NCBI RefSeq assembly: GCF_001580615.1
Contig: NZ_LHZC01000032.1
Coordinates: 1-49,827, forward strand
Source of the DNA: Acetobacter malorum
GTDB taxonomy: Bacteria > Pseudomonadota > Alphaproteobacteria > Acetobacterales > Acetobacteraceae
Direction: 5' to 3'
Length of the DNA: 49,827 nt
Shown here: one piece after another, positions 34,687 to 44,966 of the stretch
How positions within the stretch are numbered: the stretch's first letter is position 1
How the letters are laid out: every line of letters begins with the position of its first letter
Notes under the pieces: generated by a model
What the model saw: only the letters and a program-made list of their open reading frames with translations
Told to the model about the DNA's origin: nothing
Database searches by the model: none
Made by a program: the position numbers and the translations under genes

Positions 34687-35295
34687 TTAGTTCTGCTTTT
34701 CGAAAGCCCCGGCAATAGACAGGGTCACGTCATCCCCCACCATCGGCACGTAGGTTTTTACGCCAAAATCGCTCCGTTTGAGGGTGCCGGTGGCCTGAAA
34801 TCCAAGCGTGTAGGCTTTATCCATCGGGTTGATGCCAGCGCCCACGTAGCGCACCTGCAACGTGAGGGGCTTTGTGACGCCATGCAGTGTGAAATTCCCG
34901 GTGACATTGGCCGTGCCTGTGCCGGTCGGGACGACTTTGGTGGAGACAAAGGTGGCCGTCGGGTAACGGGCCGCATCAAACCAGTCCGCGCCGTGCAGTT
35001 CATCTGTCAGTTTCGCGCTGGTGGTCTGCACGCTGGCAACCGGAATGGAGACGCTCAGTTTTGAGGCCGCCGGGTGGGCTGCGTCATAGGTCAAAGAGCC
35101 CGTCGCGCCGGAAAAGAGGCCGGAATACTCGGTAAAGCCGAAGTGGAGCAGAGAAAAAGTAACCTGCGTGTGGGTGGTTTCCACCTGATAGGTGCCAGCC
35201 TGCACATCCTGCGGTGCTGTTGCAGCCTGCGCGGTGGAGAGTGTGGCCACAAGGCCGAGTGCAGCAAGAGCGGGAGCGAAAGACAGAGAGGTCAT
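34687..35295 (-). CDS. YceI family periplasmic lipid-binding-like protein
   Basis: 202 aa with a Sec signal (first 24 residues, ending TAQAA). Lipocalin-like YceI barrel: YQVETTHTQVTFSLLHFGFTEYSGLFSGATGSL, VPVASVQTTSAKLTDELHGADWFDAARYPTATF, GNFTLHGVTKPLTLQV and the terminal GDDVTLSIAGAF. Binds isoprenoid or other lipophilic ligands in known members; the ligand here is unknown. Single gene. Confidence 0.92.
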   Translation of the reverse strand: MTSLSFAPALAALGLVATLSTAQAATAPQDVQAGTYQVETTHTQVTFSLLHFGFTEYSGLFSGATGSLTYDAAHPAASKLSVSIPVASVQTTSAKLTDELHGADWFDAARYPTATFVSTKVVPTGTGTANVTGNFTLHGVTKPLTLQVRYVGAGINPMDKAYTLGFQATGTLKRSDFGVKTYVPMVGDDVTLSIAGAFEKQN

Positions 35296-35373
35296 GAGGG
35301 ATCGTCCTGTTTTTGAAAGGGAAGAAAAAACTCTGAAAGCAAACGCGGGTGAGGGGCTGACGGTGCCCTGAAG

Positions 35374-35407
35374 GCTCTCCGGCTAGCCAAACCGAAAGCC
35401 GGAGAGC
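35374..35407 (-). terminator. Long stem at the end of the dioxygenase gene
   Basis: GCTCTCCGGCT (35374-35384) pairs with AGCCGGAGAGC (35397-35407), 11 perfect pairs, loop of 12. No T-run. It includes the ancestral stop codon of the frameshifted gene. Confidence 0.45.
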
Positions 35408-36212
35408 GCCTTACCCATCACGGTATCCTGGTAGATCTGCACACCCTGATCTGGCCCTGCTGCCCCGGCGGCGACCTAAGGGGCAGCAGATGTTCTTCTC
35501 TGGGGTGGCAGACACGCGCACCGGGGGCTGTGTCCCAGTGTTGCAGAACCGCATTCCGCTCGGCTTCCGGCGCACACGTGGCGGCCGTAAGCCAGGCGTC
35601 AAAGTCATGGGAGATGGCATTGGAGGCCGGGTTTTCGCCCATGAAGTGCTGGAGATTGTGGTACGTCAGGCCTGTGCCCACAATCAGCACATTCTGGTCT
35701 CGCAGCGGGGCCAGCGCCTGCCCGATGCGCAGATGCGCCCCCGGATTCAGGTCCTGCTGGAGTGAAAGTTCCACTACCGGAATCTCAGCCTCTTCAAACG
35801 CCAGCATGAAGGGGATGAAAACGCCGTGGTCCAGACCGCGCTCCGGGTCTGCGGCGTTGGGAATGCCGGCTTTGCTCAGCAAGGCCTGCACCTGTCCGGC
35901 TAGTGCCGGAGACCCCGGAGCCGGGTAGCGCAGGTGATAGGTGTGGGGCGGGAAGCCGTAATAATCATAAATCAGCGGCGGCTGTGCTGCGGCTGTCACG
36001 GTTGGGACGGCAGTTTCCCAATGGCCGGAAACAACCAGAATGGCATCAGGCTTTTGCGGTAAAGTCTGACTGACACCGCGCAGGAAGGCCGCCATACGGT
36101 CCCACGTGTCTGGCCAGTCCATGAAAAAGCACGGGCCACCTCCATGCGGCAGAAACAGCACAGGCTGCCGGGGCAGGGGCGTGTGTGATGTCTGAGGCGG
36201 GAGGGAAATCAT
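35383..36212 (-). pseudogene. DODA-type extradiol ring-opening dioxygenase, frameshifted near its end
   Basis: The protein matches the 4,5-DOPA-extradiol/LigB family: LPHGGGPCFF, GLDHGVFIPFMLAF and HPREEHLLPL carry the metal and active-site His residues. From 36212 the frame runs to a stop at 35418, giving a wrong tail RSPPGQQGQIRVC. One frame over, the normal tail VAAGAAGPDQGVQIYQDTV continues to a TAG at 35383-35385. The break lies at 35475-35480, consistent with loss of one base (CTT A-G GTC for CTT ATG GTC). The active-site part is complete, so a partly working 264-aa protein is possible; a sequencing error is also possible. Confidence 0.75.
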
Positions 36213-36341
36213 GGTGTGAACCGTATCTCTTCAAGGGGCGGGTTGCCTGAAGAGTCGCCTCATAATCGCGGTTTGATAAGCCCGTATTTTGGGAAGAGAT
36301 TTCACACCTTCAGTATGAAATCAGGCTTACGCGCTACGCAT

Positions 36342-36379
36342 AAAAAAAACCGGAGGCCGCATGTCTGCTGCCTCCGGTC
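36342..36379 (-). terminator. ppa terminator
   Basis: On the minus strand ACCGGAGGC pairs with GCCTCCGGT around a 12-base loop, followed by TTTTTTTTA. A classic intrinsic terminator about 60 bases past the ppa stop. Confidence 0.88.
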
Positions 36380-36437
36380 TGAAACATCCTGTGTTCTTCT
36401 GCTTCGGGCTGTGTGGCCCGTTCAGAGAGAAGCCGGA

Positions 36438-36962
36438 TTATTTGCTGCCAGCTGTCAGAGCGCTGCGAATGAAATCGCCAGCTTCTTCCTTCGTGCCCCA
36501 GCCTGTCACCTTCACCCATTTGCCGGGTTCCAGATCCTTATAGCGGGTGAAGAAGTGCTCAATAGCCTTCACGGTGATTTCCGGCAGGTCTTCCACCGTC
36601 TGCAGCTTGCTGTACTGCGGGTGAATCTTGTCATGCGGGACGCAGATAATCTTTTCGTCCTGACCGGATTCATCTTCCATTTTCAGCACACCGATGGGAC
36701 GGGCGCGGATCACGGAGCCGGGGACCACATTGCTCGGCGTCAGCACCAAAGCGTCGGTCGGGTCACCATCCGCAGCCAGCGTGCCGGGAATGAAGCCGTA
36801 TGCCGTGGGGTACGCCATGGGCGTGAACAGGAAACGGTCCACAAACAGGGCACCGCTTTCTTTGTCGATCTCGTATTTAACGGAAGATCCCTGCGGAATT
36901 TCAATCACAACGTTGATGTCGAACGGCACGTCTTTGCCGGGGGAAAGTTTTGAGACGTCCAT
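36438..36962 (-). CDS. ppa: Inorganic pyrophosphatase
   Basis: 174-aa family I soluble pyrophosphatase that drives biosynthetic reactions by hydrolysing PPi. Core PFDINVVIEIPQGSSVKYEIDKESGALFVDRFLFTP-type residues and the metal-binding DGDPTDALVL (Asp cluster) are present. Single gene with its own terminator. Opposite direction to the following tRNA. Confidence 0.96.
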   Translation of the reverse strand: MDVSKLSPGKDVPFDINVVIEIPQGSSVKYEIDKESGALFVDRFLFTPMAYPTAYGFIPGTLAADGDPTDALVLTPSNVVPGSVIRARPIGVLKMEDESGQDEKIICVPHDKIHPQYSKLQTVEDLPEITVKAIEHFFTRYKDLEPGKWVKVTGWGTKEEAGDFIRSALTAGSK

Positions 36963-37117
36963 AAGGGTTGCTCCAGCACTAAAAATACGGATGGGCAGAC
37001 CCTATCTGTCACACTGCAACTTGCCAAGTCGTAACAGGATAAGGACTGTTCGGGTGGTTTTTCGGGCTCTGTACCCTTGCCAAATGTGTCTGATTGCGTA
37101 ATCAGGAAGCCGCCTGC

Positions 37118-37191
37118 GCGCCCGTAGCTCAATTGGTTAGAGCGGGCCGCTCATAACGGCTTGGTTGCGGGTTCAAGTCCTGCCGGGCGCA
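37118..37191 (+). tRNA. tRNA with CAU anticodon, probably Ile2 (lysidine type)
   Basis: Acceptor GCGCCCG pairs with CGGGCGC, discriminator A, anticodon arm GGCCG-CTCATAA-CGGCT, variable CTTGGTT and T-arm GCGGGTTCAAGTCCTGC. CCA is not encoded. The variable loop and T-arm (GGTTCAAGTCC) resemble tRNA-Ile2, whose C34 is made lysidine by TilS, more than elongator Met. Met remains possible. Confidence 0.88.
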
Positions 37192-37258
37192 GGCGCTTTT
37201 CGCCTCAGTCGCGTCCATCCGACGGTTCCTATCCATTCCACTTCACGGAGGTCATCTC

Positions 37259-38938
37259 ATGGCATCTTATCAATACGTCTATGTGATGAAGGACCTTACC
37301 AAGTCCTATCCGGGTGGGCGTGAAGTCTTCAAAGGCATTACGCTGTCTTTCCTGCCGGGTGTGAAAATCGGCGTGCTTGGTGTGAACGGCGCGGGTAAAT
37401 CCACGCTGCTCAAGATCATTGCCGGGATCGACAAGGAATATGGCGGGGAAGCCTGGGCTGCCGAGGGTGTGCGCGTTGGCTATCTGGAGCAGGAACCCCA
37501 GCTGGACCCTAAGCTGACGGTTGGCGAGAACGTGGCTCTGGGCTTTGGTGACCTCAAAAAAGCTGTGGATCGTTTCAACGAAATTTCCATGCGCTTTGCC
37601 GAGCCGATGAGCGATGAGGAAATGAACACCCTGCTGGCCGAACAGGCTGACCTGCAGGAAAAAATTGACGCAGGCGATGGCTGGGAGCTGGACCGCAAGC
37701 TGGAAATCGCGCTGGATGCCCTGCGCTGCCCGCCTGCTGACAGCCCCGTGGACAAGCTTTCCGGTGGTGAACGCCGCCGTGTGGCTCTGTGCCGCCTGCT
37801 GATTGAAAAGCCTGAAATCCTGCTGCTGGATGAACCGACCAACCATCTGGACGCAGAAAGTGTCGCATGGCTGGAAAAAACGCTGCACGATTATCAGGGC
37901 ACCGTGATGGTCATTACCCATGACCGTTACTTCCTGGACAACGTGACCAACTGGATTCTTGAAATCGAGCGCGGCCGCGGTATTCCGTTTGAAGGCAACT
38001 ATTCCTCCTGGCTGGACCAGAAGCGCAAGCGCCTGGCACAGGAAGAAAAAGAAGAGAGTGCTCGTCAGCGTGCTCTGGCTGCTGAGCAGGAGTGGATTGG
38101 CTCCAGCCCGAAGGCGCGTCAGGCCAAAAGCAAATCCCGTATTTCTCGTTACGAAGAAATGCTGGCCCAGAGTGCTGAAAAGCAGAATGGCGTTGCAGAC
38201 ATTGTTATTGCGCCCGGCCCGCGTCTGGGTGGCACGGTTATTGAGGCTGACCACGTTACCAAGGGATTTGGTGATCGTCTGTTGATTGATGACCTCAACT
38301 TCAAGCTGCCGCCGGGTGGCATTGTGGGTGTTATCGGCCCCAACGGTGCCGGTAAATCCACCCTGTTCAAGATGATTGTCGGGCAGGAGAAGCCGGATGC
38401 CGGTGAGCTAAAAATCGGTGAGACCGTAAAGCTCGGGTACGTTGACCAGTCCCGTGATGATCTGGATCCCAACAAGACCGTGTGGGAAGAAATTTCCGGC
38501 GGCACGGATGTCATCTATCTGGGCAAGCGCGCTGTGCCGTCCCGCGCTTATGTGGGGGCGTTCAACTTCAAAGGGTCTGACCAGCAGAAAAAGGTCGGCA
38601 TTCTCTCCGGCGGTGAGCGTAACCGCGTGCATCTGGCTAAAATGCTGCGGCAGGAAAGCAACGTGCTGCTGCTGGATGAACCGACCAACGATCTGGACGT
38701 CGATACCCTGCGTGCGCTGGAAGAGGCTCTGGGCGAATTTCCGGGCTGCGCCGTGGTCATTACCCATGACCGCTGGTTCCTTGACCGTCTGGCAACCCAT
38801 ATTCTGGCGTTTGAAGGGGATTCTCACGTCGAATGGTTTGAAGGGAACTTCCAGGCTTATGAGGAAGACAAGCGCCGTCGCCTTGGCCCGGATGCCACGG
38901 AACCTGGCCGCATTCGTTACCGGCCAATCTCCCGCTAA
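37259..38938 (+). CDS. ettA: EttA, ABC-F translational throttle
   Basis: 559-aa ABC-F protein with two nucleotide-binding domains and no membrane part. Walker A sites GVNGAGKST (about residue 40) and GPNGAGKST (about 365); signatures [15 protein letters not shown] and [15 protein letters not shown]; Walker [20 protein letters not shown] and [19 protein letters not shown], with a charged linker between. EttA binds the ribosomal E-site and gates early elongation by energy state. ATG at 37259 with GGAGG upstream. Confidence 0.96.
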   Translation: MASYQYVYVMKDLTKSYPGGREVFKGITLSFLPGVKIGVLGVNGAGKSTLLKIIAGIDKEYGGEAWAAEGVRVGYLEQEPQLDPKLTVGENVALGFGDLKKAVDRFNEISMRFAEPMSDEEMNTLLAEQADLQEKIDAGDGWELDRKLEIALDALRCPPADSPVDKLSGGERRRVALCRLLIEKPEILLLDEPTNHLDAESVAWLEKTLHDYQGTVMVITHDRYFLDNVTNWILEIERGRGIPFEGNYSSWLDQKRKRLAQEEKEESARQRALAAEQEWIGSSPKARQAKSKSRISRYEEMLAQSAEKQNGVADIVIAPGPRLGGTVIEADHVTKGFGDRLLIDDLNFKLPPGGIVGVIGPNGAGKSTLFKMIVGQEKPDAGELKIGETVKLGYVDQSRDDLDPNKTVWEEISGGTDVIYLGKRAVPSRAYVGAFNFKGSDQQKKVGILSGGERNRVHLAKMLRQESNVLLLDEPTNDLDVDTLRALEEALGEFPGCAVVITHDRWFLDRLATHILAFEGDSHVEWFEGNFQAYEEDKRRRLGPDATEPGRIRYRPISR

Positions 38939-39059
38939 TCAGGTTGGGTGGATGTCTGATGCGGCATCCATCATCTGAACCACTTTCAAGGCAGAAAAAC
39001 AGGACACGCTGCCGGAGAGTATTTCGGTGGCGTTTCTGCGTTCTGGCGGAGGGTGCGTC

Positions 39060-39560
39060 ATGCTGACGGCGCGCTCAGTCAGAACAGGGCGGCTTATGCT
39101 GCAACCTGTCACATGGCGCGATATGGATGATATGGCGTCTCTGAAAGCTGATGGCGGGGCGTTTGGCCAGATGTTGGGGGGCGTGTGTACCCGCCAGCAG
39201 GCTGAACGGGAAATGGCGGATGATATTGCCTTCTGGGCCTGCCACCGGGTTGGGATTTTCACCATTAGGGAAAATGACCGGTTTGTCGGCATGACCGGCA
39301 TTCATGATCGGCCAGACGGGCGTGGCTTCGGGCTGCGCTTTGCCCTCTACCCGTGGGCCAGCGGGCGCGGTATTGCGCGGGAAGCGGCCAGTGCGGCCCT
39401 GAATTTTACGCATGATGCTGGCGTGAAGCGGGTAATTGCTGTCGCCAAGGAAAGCAATCTGGCCTCTCGCACCATTCTGGGCGGGATTGGCATGCATGTG
39501 TATGAGACCTTCCCACGGGATGGCCAGACCATGCTGGTTTATGAGAGCGTGCGCGGCTGA
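39060..39560 (+). CDS. GNAT family N-acetyltransferase (RimJ/RimL-like)
   Basis: About 166 aa. TGRLMLQPVTWRDMDD at the N-terminus and the acetyl-CoA site ASGRGIAREAASAALNFTHD are typical; AKESNLASRTILGGIGM follows as in RimJ-type proteins. ATG at 39060 has GGAGGG nearby and is preferred to GTG 39027. Substrate unknown. Confidence 0.88.
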   Translation: MLTARSVRTGRLMLQPVTWRDMDDMASLKADGGAFGQMLGGVCTRQQAEREMADDIAFWACHRVGIFTIRENDRFVGMTGIHDRPDGRGFGLRFALYPWASGRGIAREAASAALNFTHDAGVKRVIAVAKESNLASRTILGGIGMHVYETFPRDGQTMLVYESVRG

Positions 39561-39578
39561 AGGCGGCCGATAAGCCAT

Positions 39579-39610
39579 AAAAAAGGGCACCCCGAGAGGT
39601 GCCCTTTTTA
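39579..39610. terminator. Bidirectional terminator between GNAT and mlaC
   Basis: GGGCACC (39585-39591) pairs with GGTGCCC (39598-39604), with A-runs on one side and TTTTTA on the other, between convergent genes. Confidence 0.9.
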
Positions 39611-39629
39611 GTTATTCTTTTCAGACCGC

Positions 39630-40256
39630 TTAGTTGGCGGCGGGGGCGGAATGATGCTCGATCTGGCGCTTCAGGGCGGTCAGCAGGGCATCAATATTGC
39701 CGCCGTTGCGGGCGATGTAGGAGGAGTAATCCTGCCGCTGCGTCAGACGCAGGCTGGCGCCTTCCCCAACCACATCCACAACTTTCGGGCTGCCGCCGGT
39801 ATGGCCAACAATCCACTGCATGGACGCCGGGGGCTGCTGCGGGCGGATGAGCGTGGCTTCGACAGCATCATCTTCACCAGATTTGGTGATGGCACCAATG
39901 GTGAAGCTCACGCCGCGATAATCTCCCAGCTTGTCGGTAATGGCGTTGACCAGAACCTCGTGGAACAGACCGAGATACTGCTTCTGCTGTTCCGGCGTGG
40001 CCAGCTTCCAGTAACGGCCCAGGCAGTAGCGGCCAATGGCATCAATATCCACATCCTGCTGGATCAGCGGCAGAACACGGGCCTTTTTTTCCGACAGAGA
40101 GACCTGGCTGTTCACGATGGCAACCAGTTTGGAGCCGAAGGATTCGATGAACTGACGGGTGCCTTCAGCAGCATGGGCAGGCAGGACGGAAAGACTGCCA
40201 GCACAAATGAGCGCAAGGGCGCCTGTCACAAGGCGACGGCTGGAAAGAAATTTCAT
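39630..40256 (-). CDS. mlaC: MlaC/HpnM-like phospholipid-binding periplasmic protein
   Basis: About 208 aa with a signal peptide (ending LPAHAAEG). Tol_Tol_Ttg2 domain: IVNSQVSLSEKKARVLPLIQQDVDIDAIGRYCLGRYWKLATPEQQKQYLGLFHEVLV and the C-terminal DVVGEGASLRLTQRQDYSSYI. It carries lipid across the periplasm in Mla-type trafficking; the HpnM subgroup of hopanoid loci is the same fold. ATG at 40256 with AAGGA upstream. It follows mlaA by 22 bases. Confidence 0.9.
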   Translation of the reverse strand: MKFLSSRRLVTGALALICAGSLSVLPAHAAEGTRQFIESFGSKLVAIVNSQVSLSEKKARVLPLIQQDVDIDAIGRYCLGRYWKLATPEQQKQYLGLFHEVLVNAITDKLGDYRGVSFTIGAITKSGEDDAVEATLIRPQQPPASMQWIVGHTGGSPKVVDVVGEGASLRLTQRQDYSSYIARNGGNIDALLTALKRQIEHHSAPAAN

Positions 40257-40278
40257 GTCGGCGCTATCCTTGTTGTTT

Positions 40279-41127
40279 TTAGTGATACCAGGCCGGCACG
40301 GTGGCGCGGTTATCATTTTTGATAGCCTCCGCCTGTGCCTTCCGCTGCTGCTGATAGGCACTGCGGATTGTTGCGTAGGGGTCCAGTGCATCACGCTGCA
40401 GGGCATCCAGCTCATCCAGATGCGTTGAGCGACCGTGCACAACCCCCATCATATTATAGGCCCAGTTGAAGCTGATAAGCCCATAGCCACGCGGGACATA
40501 GTTCCAGGGGGAAAGACCCTGATCAATCCCGTAGCCGATCCCATCACGGATGGAGGAGGGGCCCATAGGCAGGAACAGATACGGGCCGGAGGGAATGCCC
40601 CAGTTGGCCAGTGTCATGCCAGCATCATTATCATGATGCGGATACCCGGCCATTTTGGCGACATCGATCAGCCCGCCAATACCCACGGACATGTTGATGC
40701 ACCAGCGCACGAAGGAATCGCCCGCACGGCGGGGCTTGCCTGCGCCCACGTCGTTAAAGAATACGGACGGTTCGTTCATTGTGGTGATCATGTTGCCCAG
40801 AGAATTCCGGACAGGGCGCGGCACGGCCCAAACATAGGCCTTGGCGACCGGACGCAGCGCCCAGTGGTCGACCGTCATGGTCAGGTTGTAGACCTTGCGG
40901 TTCAGCGGCTCGTACGGGTCATTCGCCTGCTTGTATTCCTCAAGGGCGTCCGGATCTTTGGGGACAGGCGCCTTGATGGCGCTGCACCCCGTCAGGGCGA
41001 CAAGGGTGGCGACCAGTAAAGAGCTGCGTGAGGAAAAACGGCGCTGGGCCGAAGAGCCTTCCCGAGTCTGACCCGCATGTGTCTGACCGCGAGGGCGGAG
41101 CCGTGCACCGTTCCGTCCTGAATTCAT
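40279..41127 (-). CDS. mlaA: MlaA/VacJ outer membrane lipoprotein
   Basis: About 282 aa. Lipobox LTGC; then DPYEPLNRKVYNLTMTVDHWALRPVAKAY and the MlaA ring region NEPSVFFNDVGAGKPRRAGDSFVRWCINMSVGIGGLIDVA. Removes surface-exposed phospholipid from the outer membrane and feeds MlaC. Start at 41127 gives a long basic N-terminus before the signal; no later ATG fits. Pairs with mlaC downstream. Confidence 0.9.
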   Translation of the reverse strand: MNSGRNGARLRPRGQTHAGQTREGSSAQRRFSSRSSLLVATLVALTGCSAIKAPVPKDPDALEEYKQANDPYEPLNRKVYNLTMTVDHWALRPVAKAYVWAVPRPVRNSLGNMITTMNEPSVFFNDVGAGKPRRAGDSFVRWCINMSVGIGGLIDVAKMAGYPHHDNDAGMTLANWGIPSGPYLFLPMGPSSIRDGIGYGIDQGLSPWNYVPRGYGLISFNWAYNMMGVVHGRSTHLDELDALQRDALDPYATIRSAYQQQRKAQAEAIKNDNRATVPAWYH

Positions 41128-41344
41128 TGCCGCGTTTACCTTCACCCTGTGACGCACCAGTAAAACCTGACCTAAAGGCAGGAGTCTTCTGCTGCCTTCT
41201 CTACCACGAGAAATGTTCTGCGCAATGCAGGTCATCCCTGCATGAGAGGCAGGGGAGCAGAAAAGAAGCGCTGCTTAGGCCTTTTGGTTTAACGGATGTG
41301 TCAATTTTTCCAATATTGTTGCCTGAATGCCGCACCGATGGCCC

Positions 41345-42172
41345 TTACAGGCCTCGATCGCGTTTGATCATATCCCACGCGGCGTTGATGCGGGAAATTT
41401 TGGCCGATGCTTCGGCAATTTCAGCAGGGGATGCCTTGCGGGAGGCCATCACATCCGGGTGATATTGCCGCACCAGCACCTTCCAGCGGGCGCGCAGTTC
41501 CTCGTTGGAGAGGGAGGCATCCACGCCCATCACCACATAAGCGTCTTCTTCCGCCATGGCAGGGCGGGACCGACCTTGCTCTGCCCGTTCCCACGCACCC
41601 CGGCTCAGGCCGAACAGTGCATGCACGCGCTGCAGGAACTTGGTTTCTTCTTTGGTTAGCGGTTCATCAGCAGCCAGATCCGCGCGGGCAATGCCGAAGA
41701 GCACGCCCATCAGGTCTTCCAGCGGCTGCTTGTCCTGCGCGTAGGCGGTGCCGAGTTCTCGGGCGAAAGACTCGTAATCGTCCGTTCTCTGGCGGGCGAG
41801 GTCAAACAGGCGGCCAACTTCCCGCACGTTTTCATCAGGCACCCGGAAGCGCATTTTGAAGGCGTCGATTTCCCGACGGTTTACCGGCGCATCGCACTTG
41901 GCCAGTTTGGCGCAGAGAATGATGCTCGTCAGGCCGTAGAGCTGTTCTTTCTTGCCAAGAGCCGCCGCAAGTTTGGCGGCCATGAAGGTCGCCGCGCCGT
42001 TTGGATCGGGATTTGCACGGGCTGCCCAGCGGTCACTCCATCCCCCTGAGGGGGGCTGAAGCAGGGTGCCTTTATCTGCGGCATGCCCCAGTGCTGTGCC
42101 CAAAGCTGCGCCAACAGGTCCGCCCATGGCAAAACCTGCGACACCACCAAAAATCTTACCCCATATCGCCAT
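41345..42172 (-). CDS. djlA: DjlA-like co-chaperone (TerB and DnaJ domains)
   Basis: 275 aa. Glycine-rich N-terminal hydrophobic segment (FGGVAGFAMGGPVGAALGTALG), a central TerB-like helical domain (about 70-190) and a C-terminal J-domain with the HPD motif in VRQYHPDVMAS that stimulates DnaK ATPase. This order is that of DjlA. It precedes mlaA with a 217-base gap containing a small ATGCAGG/CCTGCAT hairpin (41225-41243). Confidence 0.88.
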   Translation of the reverse strand: MAIWGKIFGGVAGFAMGGPVGAALGTALGHAADKGTLLQPPSGGWSDRWAARANPDPNGAATFMAAKLAAALGKKEQLYGLTSIILCAKLAKCDAPVNRREIDAFKMRFRVPDENVREVGRLFDLARQRTDDYESFARELGTAYAQDKQPLEDLMGVLFGIARADLAADEPLTKEETKFLQRVHALFGLSRGAWERAEQGRSRPAMAEEDAYVVMGVDASLSNEELRARWKVLVRQYHPDVMASRKASPAEIAEASAKISRINAAWDMIKRDRGL

Positions 42173-42373
42173 GTTGCCTGCTTAGCATTGTCTGGCCGGC
42201 AGCCCAAATCCGACCCGCGTTTGCGCCATGTGTTCAGCATAGCAGGGCGGGAAGGGATGCGAGAAGATGAAGGCTGGGCAATCCAGCTGTGAAGCCTTTG
42301 AAGGGGGGGCTGGAGCGGGGAACAGCGAGGCAGGCTGGCGCACATTCGGGCACCAGATCGACCTGTAAAAATC

Positions 42374-42622
42374 TCAGACAGATGAGGCTGGTGTTTGTGG
42401 CGTGCTCTGTTTTTGCAACCAGAGAAGGGCCTGCACCCGCAGGAAAGAGGCCAGAGACTGAATGGGGCGGCGTTCCGTATCCAGTTGGGCAACAAGAACG
42501 GGTAAAGGCTGGTTGTGGGCGCGGGCCATGTCTTCCAGCACCTGCCAGAACTCAGGCTCCAGCGCTACACTGGTATCATGCCCGGAGAGGATCAGGCTGC
42601 GTTTGCGCAAATGGGCGCTCAT
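42374..42622 (-). CDS. Ribbon-helix-helix (RHH_4) protein
   Basis: About 82 aa. [41 protein letters not shown] is the RHH_4 pattern; a helical tail follows. Possible small DNA-binding regulator. Its ATG overlaps the queG stop as ATGA, so it is the last gene of the queuosine operon. No toxin gene beside it. Target unknown. Confidence 0.85.
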   Translation of the reverse strand: MSAHLRKRSLILSGHDTSVALEPEFWQVLEDMARAHNQPLPVLVAQLDTERRPIQSLASFLRVQALLWLQKQSTPQTPASSV

Positions 42623-43794
42623 ACGCGGAGGCCATCCAAACGGGCAACGGCCCATCGGGCGGCCTCGGCCACCACGTTGTCCGGGTCCTGTGTGAGACGA
42701 TGCGCATGCGGGCGTAATTCTGCGAGTCCAGAGTTGCCTATAGCGATCAGCACATTCCGCACAAAGCGATTGCGCCCAATGCGTTTAATGGGAGAACCGG
42801 AAAATTTCTGACGGAAGGCGGTATCATCCAGCTGGCTTAGGCTGGCCAGATCCGGGGCGATCAGGTCAGGCCGGGGTTGCAGCTTGATCTGGCGGGACGC
42901 CTGCGCAAAGCGATTCCACGGGCAGACTGCCAGACAATCATCACATCCATAAATATGGGTGCCGATGGCCGGGCGCAGCTCCAGAGGAATGGGGCCGGCA
43001 TATTCAATGGTCAGATAGGAAATGCAGCGCCGGGCATCCATGCTGTAAGGGGCCGGGAAAGCCTGCGTAGGGCAGGCCGTCAGGCAACGCGTGCAACTGC
43101 CGCACCCTCCGCCCGAAGGGGGCGAGGTGGGCAGAGCCAGCGTGGTGTAGATTTCCCCTAAAAACAGCCAGCTTCCATGACTGCGGGAGACCAGATTGGT
43201 GTGCTTGCCCTGCCAGCCGAGCCCGGCCTGTGCGGCCAGCGGTTTTTCGGCCACCGGGGCAGTATCCACAAAGACTTTAACACCGGGAGGCGGGGCTTCA
43301 GCAACAGAACGGCCCGGTTCGCCAGCATGCAGGCCGGGTTTGCCCGTTTGGCTGGTCTGGCCCGTCTGCCGTTGTGCAGCGGTAAACGCCCGCTCGGCCT
43401 CCCGAGTGCCCTCCCGGACCACAAACTGCGCCAGATGCTTCAGCATGCCTTTGATGAGGTCATGATAGTCGCGGTGGCGGGCGTAAACCGAAATATTGCC
43501 CCGGTCAGGCTGGCTGAGGGTGGCGAGGGGGTCGCCCTCCGGCGCGTAGGATACGCCGAGTGCAATTACGGTGCGGGCTTCCGGCCAAAGAGTCGTGGGT
43601 TGTACGCGCTGGTCGGCTCTGTCGGCCAGCCAGCCCATTTCGCCGTGATAGCCGTTGGCCAGAAAGTCCGTCAGACGGTCCCGAACCTCCGGCCCAAGAT
43701 GGGCCGGGCAGAAGCCGATGGCGTCAAACCCCAGTGCCAGAGCTTTTTCCCTGATCCGGGCCGCCAGTTTTTCTGCTCCGGGCTGGGAGGGCAT
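42619..43794 (-). CDS. queG: Epoxyqueuosine reductase
   Basis: 391-aa cobalamin and iron-sulfur enzyme doing the last step of queuosine synthesis, epoxyqueuosine to queuosine in tRNA. Two 4Fe-4S sites: [16 protein letters not shown] and [20 protein letters not shown]-like C-terminus ([14 protein letters not shown]) ends the protein. A low-complexity Gln/Thr/Gly insertion near residues 145-165 is unusual. Starts 11 bases after tgt. Confidence 0.95.
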   Translation of the reverse strand: MPSQPGAEKLAARIREKALALGFDAIGFCPAHLGPEVRDRLTDFLANGYHGEMGWLADRADQRVQPTTLWPEARTVIALGVSYAPEGDPLATLSQPDRGNISVYARHRDYHDLIKGMLKHLAQFVVREGTREAERAFTAAQRQTGQTSQTGKPGLHAGEPGRSVAEAPPPGVKVFVDTAPVAEKPLAAQAGLGWQGKHTNLVSRSHGSWLFLGEIYTTLALPTSPPSGGGCGSCTRCLTACPTQAFPAPYSMDARRCISYLTIEYAGPIPLELRPAIGTHIYGCDDCLAVCPWNRFAQASRQIKLQPRPDLIAPDLASLSQLDDTAFRQKFSGSPIKRIGRNRFVRNVLIAIGNSGLAELRPHAHRLTQDPDNVVAEAARWAVARLDGLRV

Positions 43795-43805
43795 GGGGGC
43801 TGCTT

Positions 43806-44966
43806 TCAGGGGACGGGAGGAATGGCGGGCTGTGGCATTTCATCTTCCGTCCAGTCTTCCGCCGCCCAGTTGGCGCGCAGAGTGGTGGCGAGTTCGTCCA
43901 GACGGCCTTCTATAATGGCTTCCCGAATCTGGCGCATCAGGCGCTGGTAGTAGGCAATGTTATGCCATGTCAGCAGCATCGGGCCGAGAATTTCATTGGC
44001 CCGGAACAGATGGTGCAGATAGGCGCGGCTGTGGCGGGAGCAGGCCAGACAGTCACAGTCGGGGGAAATGGGGCGGGCATCCGTCGCATGGCGGGCATTG
44101 CGCAGGTTGAGTGTGCCGCGTTCTGTATAGGCGCGGGCGGTGCGGCCGGCGCGCGTGGGCATCACGCAGTCAAACATATCCACGCCGCGCTGCACGCTGC
44201 CCAGCAGATCATCTGGCGTGCCAACGCCCATCAGGTAACGCGGGGCGTTTTGCGGCATGATGGGCACCGTGGTGTCCAGCGTGGCGAACATCAGTTCCTG
44301 CCCTTCGCCCACCGCCAGACCACCAATGGCGTAGCCTTCAAACCCGATATCCGTCAGGGCTTTAACGCTTTCCGTCCGCAGGTCCTGCTCCGTGCCACCC
44401 TGCACAATGCCAAACTGGCCGTAGCCGGTGCGCTGCACAAAGGCCTCGCGGGAGCGGGCAGCCCAGCGCATGGACATCCGCATGGAGGCGGCAATGGTTT
44501 CCGGCGGTGCGGGCAGGGCCGGGCATTCGTCAAAACACATGGTGATGGTGGCATCCAGCGCGTGCTGAATGTCGGTCGAGCTTTCCGGCGTTAGCCGATG
44601 GTAGGAGCCATCAATGTGGGAGCGGAAGGTGACGCCATCCTGATCCAGCTTGCGCAGCGCGCCGAGGGACATGACCTGAAACCCGCCGGAATCGGTCAGG
44701 ATCGGGCCGGACCAGTCCATGAAGCGATGCAGGCCCCCCTGTGCGCGGATCCGTTCAGCACCGGGCCGCAGCATGAGGTGATAGGTGTTACCCAGCACAA
44801 TGCCAGCACCCGTGGAGCGCACGGCATCCATTGTCATGGCTTTGACGGTGCCGACGGTGCCCACCGGCATGAAGGTAGGGGTGGCAACGGGACCGTGGGC
44901 GGTGTGCAGCATCCCTGCGCGGGCTGCGCCGTCCGTGCTTTCACAGATCCAGTGGAAACGGCTCAT
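43806..44966 (-). CDS. tgt: tRNA-guanine transglycosylase
   Basis: 386-aa enzyme swapping guanine 34 for preQ1 in GUN tRNAs. Active site [14 protein letters not shown]; second Asp in [18 protein letters not shown]; zinc site [25 protein letters not shown] overlaps the queA stop as ATGA. tRNA-Asp(GUC) in this window is one of its natural substrates. Confidence 0.96.
   Translation of the reverse strand: MSRFHWICESTDGAARAGMLHTAHGPVATPTFMPVGTVGTVKAMTMDAVRSTGAGIVLGNTYHLMLRPGAERIRAQGGLHRFMDWSGPILTDSGGFQVMSLGALRKLDQDGVTFRSHIDGSYHRLTPESSTDIQHALDATITMCFDECPALPAPPETIAASMRMSMRWAARSREAFVQRTGYGQFGIVQGGTEQDLRTESVKALTDIGFEGYAIGGLAVGEGQELMFATLDTTVPIMPQNAPRYLMGVGTPDDLLGSVQRGVDMFDCVMPTRAGRTARAYTERGTLNLRNARHATDARPISPDCDCLACSRHSRAYLHHLFRANEILGPMLLTWHNIAYYQRLMRQIREAIIEGRLDELATTLRANWAAEDWTEDEMPQPAIPPVP

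Noticed and set aside
37118..37191. Calling the CAU tRNA elongator or initiator Met
   Set aside because: Initiator features (unpaired first position, three G-C pairs of the initiator anticodon stem) are absent. Variable loop CTTGGTT and GGTTCAAGTCC favour Ile2, although elongator Met cannot be excluded.
37229..38254. 341-aa minus-strand open frame opposite ettA
   Set aside because: Antisense shadow of a conserved ABC-F gene; low-quality composition and no motif.
42374..42622. Antitoxin of a toxin-antitoxin pair
   Set aside because: RHH_4 fold fits, but no small toxin gene is adjacent and the gene is coupled to queG.
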